Below are positions 1 to 4,781 of a stretch of DNA of 11,442 nucleotides, one piece after another (position 1 is the first letter of the stretch; every line of letters begins with the position of its first letter). The stretch is from NCBI GenBank assembly GCA_945903885.1, contig CAMDPB010000012.1:1-11442 (forward strand), read 5' to 3'. The notes under the pieces were generated by a model, which was not told the DNA's origin, ran no database searches, and saw only the letters and a program-made list of their open reading frames with translations. The DNA comes from Candidatus Finniella inopinata. GTDB lineage: Bacteria; Pseudomonadota; Alphaproteobacteria; Paracaedibacterales; CAITNM01. Both the position numbers and the translations under genes were made by a program.

Positions 1-33
1 AATAATAATAATATTATTATAATTAATCAGTTA

Positions 34-675
34 TTATCTAACAATAATATCATTAGAGAACTTCTTATCACCGATGTTCAGTTTTCCTGCAATTGTTAAT
101 GAAGTGAAACTAGCAGCAGGAATAGCAGCAGCTGAAGCATCTACGTCACCGCTTGCATCAACTGTACCACCAGCAATAGGAGCAGCAGCTAATACTACAT
201 CAGCAAGATTATAAGTTCCTAGAAGATTACTAGATGCATTAAGTGTAGTTGCAGCAGCTGAGAAATCAAGGTCTCCTGCAACTGAACGAAGCTCAAGTGC
301 ATGAGCACCTGAAACAGTTGCTTTACCAGTACCAGTTGCTTCAAATGCAGAAGCACCACCAAGCGCGATATTAGCAGGTTGAGTCATAACTATGTTAAGA
401 AGGTTTACGGCAGCTGTAGTTTCTAAGCTACCACCATTCATAGTAAAAGAAGCTGCATTGTTAGATGCAATGCGCACATTACCAGCAAACACTTCTGCAT
501 CGGCTGAAGCAGAACCACTGAATTTCAGGTTACCAGTACCGCTGAACTTTACAGCACCAGTCACAGCACTCTCAAGTTCTGCACCATCAAGGTAGTTAAC
601 TTCCATAGCAGCTGAAAGTGAAGAAACGCTAACAACTGTCAACAAAGCTAATGTAATTTTTTGAATAGTTTTCAT
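34..675 (-). CDS. Secreted Ala/Ser/Gly-rich protein with PATR-like N-terminal module
   Basis: A 213-residue protein of unknown function, predicted to be exported. The N-terminus is a typical Sec signal: basic MKTIQK, then a hydrophobic core to about residue 20, with cleavage probably after Ala23. Residues 27-80 hold a degenerate autotransporter-associated strand repeat (SGTGNLKFSG at about 45-54, then AGNVRIA), preceded by a YLDGAELES segment that matches the other two secreted proteins here. The rest is rich in Ala, Ser, Thr and Gly with alternating hydrophobics, as in beta-helical passenger domains. It ends NIGDKKFSNDIIVR. There is no beta-barrel, C-terminal anchor or catalytic motif. The start is supported by AAGGA (685-689) 9 nt upstream of the ATG and by a TATAAT box at 724-729. 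The signal-sequence DNA is nearly identical to that of the gene at 1896-2672, so the two are paralogues. A surface or extracellular role at the host interface is inference. Confidence 0.85.
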   Translation of the reverse strand: MKTIQKITLALLTVVSVSSLSAAMEVNYLDGAELESAVTGAVKFSGTGNLKFSGSASADAEVFAGNVRIASNNAASFTMNGGSLETTAAVNLLNIVMTQPANIALGGASAFEATGTGKATVSGAHALELRSVAGDLDFSAAATTLNASSNLLGTYNLADVVLAAAPIAGGTVDASGDVDASAAAIPAASFTSLTIAGKLNIGDKKFSNDIIVR

Positions 676-723
676 AATATAAATTCCTTTTCAAATAAAT
701 AATGGTTAAGGTTAGTAACATTT

Positions 724-749
724 ATTATAATGTGCTAATATAGTTAATA
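724..749 (-). promoter_or_regulatory. Promoter of the secreted-protein gene at 34-675
   Basis: A perfect TATAAT -10 box (724-729) sits 48 nt upstream of the ATG. Twelve nt upstream of it is TATTAACT (742-749). The same box occurs at exactly the same spacing before the paralogue at 1896-2672. A canonical -35 is weak: TTAGTA with an 18-nt spacer. Conservation between the two paralogues is the main support. Confidence 0.6.
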
Positions 750-1269
750 CTAAGCAATATAAATATTAATAATTAAATTATTATTAGCTTTTCGTGCGCT
801 CTATTAAAACTTATTTATTAACGACAGTAACAATTACTAGTTATAAGCAATATAAATTAATAAAAAGTAAATATAAAAATAATAATATCAAAGTATAAAC
901 TTTATTTACTTTAAATAAAGGTACAGCAACGTGTTGGGCCTAGATATTTTTTTGCAAGTAGATTCTATAGAACTGGAACCAAAGCCCAAGCCGTGGAAAA
1001 TTGATGAAGAATAAGGGTTGTCATCCAGAACCCTTTAGGGCGTAGGGATCCTGTGCGTACCATCCATATTATTAAAATTTATCTAAAATTATTTGGGACA
1101 TAATAATAATTTTTGGTGGTTTTATTATTTGGTGTTATTCTACTAAGTGAAGGGTATGTAAGAAACAATACCTTATCTTCCTGGGGGCAGAAATAAATAC
1201 CAGGTCGATAAGTCAACGTTTGAAACATAAACTTCCTGCCCCATAAATTAAAATTGATAATAAAAGTCA
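750..1269. other. Non-coding AT-rich interval between secreted genes
   Basis: I see no credible gene here. The first 200 bases are very AT-rich. Small structures are a TTCTATAGAA palindrome (963-972), copy 1 of the GTCATCC repeat (1020-1054), and a GGGGCAG...CTGCCCC inverted pair about 45 nt apart within 1180-1245. A 63-codon minus-strand open frame at 1079-1270 has no ribosome-binding site and no family resemblance, so I do not call it. Confidence 0.6.
1020..1054 (+). repeat. Dispersed GTCATCC/GGGATCC repeat, copy 1
   Basis: A 35-bp unit that begins GTCATCCAGA and contains GGGATCC. It matches copy 2 at 1755-1789 in the same orientation at 30 of 35 positions with no gap. It contains a small perfect hairpin, CCCT-TT-AGGG. 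The style resembles the short palindromic repeats scattered through Rickettsiales genomes, which is inference. Confidence 0.75.
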
Positions 1270-1292
1270 CTTCGCATTTTAGTGTGACACCG
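1270..1292 (+). repeat. Left terminal inverted repeat of MITE-like element
   Basis: Inverted match to 1661-1683 with one mismatch in 23 bp. The inner end reads GTGACACCG. Confidence 0.75.
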
Positions 1293-1619
1293 TATACGCA
1301 CCCAAGCTGGCATTAGGTTAATAGCCTAAGGTTAGAACTTGCGGTACCGGGGTCTTGTCTAATCAACAAGATAACCGCGGTAGCTTTTAGCAAACAAGAT
1401 AAGTAAATCTTTCTTGTTAAGAACTGATGCCCATATCGGGGAGACCCGGTAGCAGAGCACAAGACACAGGCCATTTGTCTGCATTAATGGTATACCCCAG
1501 TAATGTGACCAATGAACCTGAAGCACACTTGCGTCTTGTAGTAATAGACGTTGCCCGCTCAAGGATGATGCAAATCATTATTGATCAGCGGCACCACAGT
1601 AGTAATGTGGTTCACCGGT

Positions 1620-1647
1620 GGGTGGTGTACATAATAATATACCACCC
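1620..1647. repeat. Internal hairpin of MITE-like element
   Basis: Arms GGGTGGTGTA (1620-1629) and TATACCACCC (1638-1647) form a 10-bp stem with one G-T pair and an 8-nt AT-rich loop. It stands next to a second perfect hairpin, ACCACA/TGTGGT (1593-1611), and a CACCGGTG palindrome (1613-1620). No T-tract follows, so it is not a classical terminator. Confidence 0.6.
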
Positions 1648-1660
1648 ATATGGTAGCGAT

Positions 1661-1683
1661 CGGTGTCACTCTAAAATGCGAAG
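1661..1683 (-). repeat. Right terminal inverted repeat of MITE-like element
   Basis: Reads CGGTGTCACTCTAAAATG on the plus strand, the reverse complement of the left end apart from one base. A long purine-rich tract follows immediately outside it. Confidence 0.75.
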
Positions 1684-1707
1684 CAAAACAAACGAAACGA
1701 ACTAAAC

Positions 1708-1741
1708 GAAAGAGGAAAAGAAGGGAAAAGAAAAGAAGAGA
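1708..1741 (+). repeat. 34-nt pure purine tract
   Basis: Uninterrupted A/G run on the plus strand, preceded by a purine-dominated stretch (1678-1707) with AAACGAA repeats. It lies just outside the right end of the MITE-like element. No coding role is visible. Confidence 0.7.
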
Positions 1742-1754
1742 TACACAGAGAATC

Positions 1755-1789
1755 GTCATCCAGAGCCCCTTAGAGCGTCGGGATCCAGT
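1755..1789 (+). repeat. Dispersed GTCATCC/GGGATCC repeat, copy 2
   Basis: A 35-bp direct copy of 1020-1054 with five substitutions and no gaps. Its GATCC can pair with a downstream GGATC (1796-1800) to form a short hairpin. Confidence 0.75.
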
Positions 1790-1806
1790 CCTATGGGATC
1801 TGCATT

Positions 1807-1840
1807 AAAAATCCCCAGCCAAGAGTCTTTGGCCAGGGAT
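1807..1840 (-). terminator. Rho-independent terminator of gene 1896-2672
   Basis: On the minus strand ATCCCTGGCC (1840-1831) pairs with GGCTGGGGAT (1820-1811) to form a 10-bp stem with two G-T pairs and a 10-nt loop, followed at once by a T-tract. It lies 56 bp past the stop codon, separated from it by the 22-bp tandem duplication. Confidence 0.8.
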
Positions 1841-1882
1841 AGCTGTCATGATATTAATTTATAGCTGTCATGATATTAATTT
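1839..1882. repeat. Exact 22-bp tandem duplication
   Basis: The unit starting ATAGCTGTCATG occurs twice head to tail with no mismatch (1839-1860 and 1861-1882), in the 3' untranslated part of the secreted gene. The outer edge of the terminator stem shares the first two bases. Perfect identity suggests a recent slippage or duplication event. Confidence 0.9.
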
Positions 1883-1895
1883 AGTGATGTAGAAA

Positions 1896-2672
1896 TTATA
1901 GTCCTGTGCCAACAGTAATGTTGCGTGCCCAGCTTGAACCATTACCTAGTCTTAGTATTGATCCAGTTTGGAACAACAAAGTACCGAACACATCAGAAGC
2001 ACTAGTATGACCAGGAACTGCTAGGCCGGCATCAACAGCAACCACACCAGCTGATGCAACAGTTGTATTACCTGGCACACAACCAGCTGCTGCTGCTGTA
2101 ATTTCCAAAATACCAGATACTCCAATAGCAGATGCAGGTAATTTTGGTGATGCAACAGAACCAACTGCTGCGCCTACTGCTACAGTGGCGTCTGAGTTAA
2201 TATTCATTGGTGTAGTGCTTGCTGACGCGTCAACTGCTACAGTAAGAATATCGCCTCCACTTACAGACAACAACGCAGCTCCTGCAGGAACTCCAGCTAA
2301 GTTGGTTGCATTGCCATTACAATCAAGAGTACCAGCAACAGCCATAGTAAGTGCAGGCACATTCACGCCAGCCCCTACCATGTTTAGCTTGTTTCCAGGA
2401 TTTGTTGTGAAGGAAGCTGTTCCACCAAAGTTACCAGTTGCAGCAATATCAACTTGACCTTCTTGTATTTCCAACACACTAATAGCGTTTGTTGCGTTAC
2501 TTAGAGCAAGAATACCAGCACCAGTTTTTTTCGCTAAAGTTGCATTGATCAAACCGCTATGAGTTGCACTACCTGTATCAACATTAAGCTCGATTTCTTG
2601 AGCAGCAAAACCAGACGCTGTAAAAGCTCCAACTGTAAGTAAACCTAAAGTAATTTTTTGAATAGTTTTCAT
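1896..2672 (-). CDS. Secreted PATR-type beta-helix-like protein, paralogue of 34-675
   Basis: A 258-residue predicted exported protein of unknown function. The signal peptide MKTIQKITLGLLTV is almost that of the gene at 34-675, and the first 23 nt are identical. Cleavage is probably near Ala23 or Ala24. Residues 30-41 (NVDTGSATHSGL) and 48-77 (KKTGAGILALSN, then a run ending EGQVDI) form a recognisable autotransporter-associated repeat, the K-x-G-x-G-x-L-x-L...G-x-[LV]-x-[LI] pattern of beta-helical passengers. The remainder is Ala/Gly/Val/Thr-rich, with only two Cys (118 and 198). It ends RLGNGSSWARNITVGTGL, echoing the end of the paralogue. No beta-barrel follows, so it is not a self-contained type V autotransporter. 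AAGGA (2681-2685) lies 8 nt before the ATG. It has its own promoter (2719-2744) and terminator (1807-1840), so it is probably monocistronic. Confidence 0.88.
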   Translation of the reverse strand: MKTIQKITLGLLTVGAFTASGFAAQEIELNVDTGSATHSGLINATLAKKTGAGILALSNATNAISVLEIQEGQVDIAATGNFGGTASFTTNPGNKLNMVGAGVNVPALTMAVAGTLDCNGNATNLAGVPAGAALLSVSGGDILTVAVDASASTTPMNINSDATVAVGAAVGSVASPKLPASAIGVSGILEITAAAAGCVPGNTTVASAGVVAVDAGLAVPGHTSASDVFGTLLFQTGSILRLGNGSSWARNITVGTGL

Positions 2673-2718
2673 TATTATATTCCTTCGTAAGTAAAAATGT
2701 TAATCCTTGTAACAATTC

Positions 2719-2744
2719 TTATATTGAGGGAATAAAGTTAATAA
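2719..2744 (-). promoter_or_regulatory. Promoter of the secreted-protein gene at 1896-2672
   Basis: TATAAG -10 box (2719-2724) lies 45 nt before the ATG, with TATTAACT (2737-2744) 12 nt further upstream. Both elements and the downstream TGTTAC leader bases match the promoter of the paralogue at identical spacing. There is no good TTGACA-like box, so the conserved TATTAACT block may replace it or bind a regulator. Confidence 0.55.
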
Positions 2745-2830
2745 ATGATAAATGTATAAAAAATTTTTGGTAAATATTACATAACTTATTTTTAATAATA
2801 AAAGAGTTATCTTAAGAATTCATTAAGAAA

Positions 2831-2891
2831 ATAAAAATCCCCCAGAACTTAGGCACACTACGCAGTAACGTGAAGGCCTAAATTATGGGGG
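2831..2891 (-). terminator. Long-stem Rho-independent terminator of the third secreted gene
   Basis: Arms 2876-2891 and 2839-2854 pair over 16 positions with a single mismatch and one G-T pair. On the minus strand this runs from CCCCCA through TTTAGGC and back through GCCTAAG to TGGGGG. The loop is 21 nt, and a T-rich tract (ATTTTTATTTTC) follows immediately. It lies 33 bp beyond the stop at 2924, which suggests that the transcript of this gene was built to run to 2924. Confidence 0.85.
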
Positions 2892-2923
2892 CTAGTGAAC
2901 TCAATCGTTTTTTCTTAATAAGT

Positions 2924-3307
2924 TTAGTCTAGTGGAGGCAATAGTTTTGGAAGCTTAACCGTAGACGCATCCATTGTTACTACGATGTTAGAAGTACCTC
3001 CAGGCACTAGATAGGACGAAATAGCAGGCAGTTCAGTGTGACCACGACTATGTAAAATCGTAAGTACGCTGCGCTCATCAACTATATACCCAGCACTTGC
3101 AGAATCAGCAGTCGGATCCACAATGTCAGACGTTGCGCCAAACGTAGTTGCATAGCCTCCAGTTAAACTCATACCATTCACCGCATAAGGGAATCTTGTA
3201 GTTTCTGCCAATGTTATCAAAGCTTGAGAAGCTGCATCACCAACAGCCACTTTAGGATGCCTTTGAATTCGGCACGGCCCTGTCAGACCAGCCAGTAAAG
3301 CAGAAAA
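2924..3307 (-). pseudogene. Detached C-terminal part of the interrupted secreted protein
   Basis: This segment of 127 codons continues the frame of the gene at 3308-4537 past its TGA with no other stop until TAA at 2924-2926. The first GTG that could start it independently is at 3250, without a ribosome-binding site, and no promoter or signal peptide is visible. The last part, from GDAASQ on, has the same Ala/Thr/Ser/Gly/Val style as the upstream protein. AISSYLVPGGTSNIVVT resembles FINTVLPLAGGHIIIG just before the TGA, as if it were another repeat of the same fold. The 19 codons directly after the TGA (containing TGPCRIQRHPK) look unlike the rest. I read it as the lost C-terminus of one protein of about 537 residues. 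Small insertions or two compensating frameshifts near 3251-3310 cannot be excluded. Confidence 0.6.
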
Positions 3308-4537
3308 TCAAGCTTCAGGAGCCACAGGAGCACCGATTATTATATGACCACCCGCTAATGGTAGCACGGTATTAATAAATGGATCTGCAGAGCCAGGTTC
3401 AATTACCAATCTGCAACCAGAAGGAAGAGCACCTTGAAACCAAGTAAGAGGACTGGTAGTCGGCGCAGCAGAAAGCAAAAAGTGAATGGTAGTTTTAACT
3501 CCCGGAGTCGGCAGACCATACTGAACACCACCTGAAACAAGCGTGGCAAAGTCAGTAGCATCGCCCTCCAACCATAGGTCATCAACAGTAGTAGGAAGGT
3601 AAGGAACAGCATCTGAACCTGTGTAGCTATTAGTAAGAATAGTGTTTGCAGCAGCGACTGTACCTGATCGCATAAAGCTAATGTGAAGCTCTTTACAAGC
3701 ACTATAAGGAACGGTAAATCCTGAAAAGCCTCCAGCACAACCAGTTTCGATAGTATCGCGTCTGCAATCGCCTAATAATAATCCTGGACGATAAGAAGTA
3801 CGTGTTGGTCGTACATACGGCACATCACCAATCACAACTAGACAATATTCATCGTTATCATACTCGTAATCGAAAGTAACATTTGCCTCGTTAACATTTA
3901 CAAAAGATGTGAAAATTCCTGTACTTAAGCCACCTCGTACAATTCGATAAATTGTTCCAGTTGTAGGATAATGTCCATCTGTATCTACATAAACCTTAAG
4001 TGCTCCTGTTAGAGCTGCCCTATCTACTGTTAACCAATCGCTCGTGAGTGAATTTAACCTGATTGACAATGAAGAAGAAGGTGACGGTCTATAGTCATGA
4101 ACAGTTGAAGAACTCCCAACCGCACCACCGATCGCAACATCACCATCACTGTTAAGCACAAGAACTTCACCCGTACCAGTATAAGAAGCGCCAAGAGATA
4201 CCCTTACAGCACTACTCTGCATAGAACCATTATTTCCTAACGTACCTTCCAAAACATTTGTAACGCCTGTATAAGGTTGATCTTCTGTATACACAAGAGT
4301 ACCTGCACCGATTTTATTAACACTAACATTTCCTGTAAGATCACCAGAAAATTCAGCTGAGCCTTCGGGAACATCAATATTGAAAGTAGATGCTGATACA
4401 TTATGACAAAGCCAAGAGCAAGCTAATACCATTATCATTTTGCAAACTATAGATTGAAGCGAAAGTTTTTTTAAATTAACTATATCATTCCCCCTAATAA
4501 TGGGGGCAAAGTATGCAAAGAGATTTTTGTTCGGCAT
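3308..4537 (-). CDS. Secreted PATR-containing protein, ended by an in-frame TGA
   Basis: A predicted exported protein of 409 residues up to TGA at 3308-3310. I prefer ATG 4537 because GGAG (4547-4550) lies 9 nt upstream. A GTG at 4552 is in frame but overlaps that site. The signal peptide is unusual: about 33 residues precede the hydrophobic core (MIMVLACSWL, about 34-43), with cleavage near NVSAS (46-50). Residues 53-66 (NIDVPEGSAEFSGD) and 72-100 (NKIGAGTLVY, then TNVLEGTLG) repeat the N-terminal module of the two downstream secreted proteins. The remainder is Ser/Thr/Gly-rich with alternating strands, consistent with a beta-helix; no enzyme motif or outer-membrane barrel is seen. After the TGA the frame remains open to 2924. 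Function is unknown; a surface or host-interaction role is inference. The 229-bp interval to the divergent mutS should hold its promoter, but only a weak TATATT box is visible. Confidence 0.82.
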   Translation of the reverse strand: MPNKNLFAYFAPIIRGNDIVNLKKLSLQSIVCKMIMVLACSWLCHNVSASTFNIDVPEGSAEFSGDLTGNVSVNKIGAGTLVYTEDQPYTGVTNVLEGTLGNNGSMQSSAVRVSLGASYTGTGEVLVLNSDGDVAIGGAVGSSSTVHDYRPSPSSSLSIRLNSLTSDWLTVDRAALTGALKVYVDTDGHYPTTGTIYRIVRGGLSTGIFTSFVNVNEANVTFDYEYDNDEYCLVVIGDVPYVRPTRTSYRPGLLLGDCRRDTIETGCAGGFSGFTVPYSACKELHISFMRSGTVAAANTILTNSYTGSDAVPYLPTTVDDLWLEGDATDFATLVSGGVQYGLPTPGVKTTIHFLLSAAPTTSPLTWFQGALPSGCRLVIEPGSADPFINTVLPLAGGHIIIGAPVAPEA

Positions 4538-4725
4538 GGTGCTAGTCTCCACTATCGTTAACTAATTATGATTCTTGAGGAAAGTCCTTCTACTGCTAAG
4601 ACTAGTTATTAAATATAAACAAACTGTTAATTTGACTAAAATTTTAGATAAATTTTTAGTAAAAGTTGTTGAAGTGTAGCTAGAGTCAAGAACTCAAGGA
4701 AAACTGGGAAAACAGTTGAGTTATA

Positions 4726-4754
4726 GCGACATTTTCTTCAGGATTTGCTATAAG
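4726..4754 (+). promoter_or_regulatory. Candidate mutS promoter
   Basis: GCGACA (4726-4731) and TATAAG (4749-4754) are separated by 17 nt and match the sigma-70 consensus at 4 of 6 and 5 of 6 positions. Transcription would start about 20 nt before the mutS ATG. A small AACTG/CAGTT inverted repeat lies just upstream, near 4703-4718. Confidence 0.5.
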
Positions 4755-4781
4755 AAAAGTAGTTCTTGCTCATGAAAAATT

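Larger units (their letters stand above)
1270..1683. mobile_element. MITE-like element with 23-bp terminal inverted repeats
   Basis: The left end (1270-1292, starting CTTCGCATTTTAG) and the right end (1661-1683) are inverted copies matching at 22 of 23 positions. The 414-bp element encodes no transposase. The interior has several hairpins: GCGGT/ACCGC enclosing TCTTGT/ACAAGA (1341-1378), ACCACA/TGTGGT (1593-1611), and a 10-bp stem at 1620-1629/1638-1647 with one G-T pair. Terminal repeats with no coding capacity suggest a miniature inverted-repeat transposable element or the remnant of an insertion sequence. Only a 2-bp CA is repeated at both flanks, so a target-site duplication is not demonstrated. 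I cannot name the parent IS family. Confidence 0.7.

Noticed and set aside
392..595. Plus-strand frames opposite the secreted genes (also 2185-2457)
   Set aside because: These are antisense shadows produced by the GCA/GCT-rich repetitive codons of the real minus-strand genes.
1359..1759. Small open frames on both strands inside and next to the MITE-like element (1359-1562, 1427-1705, 1559-1759)
   Set aside because: They have no ribosome-binding site, their composition is biased by the hairpins and the purine tract, and they show no domain resemblance. They overlap the inverted repeats.
3265..3276. GAATTCGGCACG, resembling the EcoRI adaptor of cDNA libraries, inside the odd segment after the TGA
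   Set aside because: The match ends before the adaptor's characteristic GAG, and the flanking sequence continues in the same reading frame. I treat it as coincidence, although it is a reason to check the assembly at 3251-3310.
3308..3310. TGA read as Trp, or as selenocysteine, in the third secreted gene
   Set aside because: TGA clearly terminates three other genes here (7386-7799, 7796-8746, 10907-11440), and in one case forms the ATGA overlap. Trp is encoded by TGG throughout mutS. I see no convincing SECIS-like hairpin directly after this TGA.
34..4537. Classical type V autotransporters
   Set aside because: The proteins carry passenger-type repeats but no C-terminal beta-barrel domain of about 250-300 residues in any of the three.
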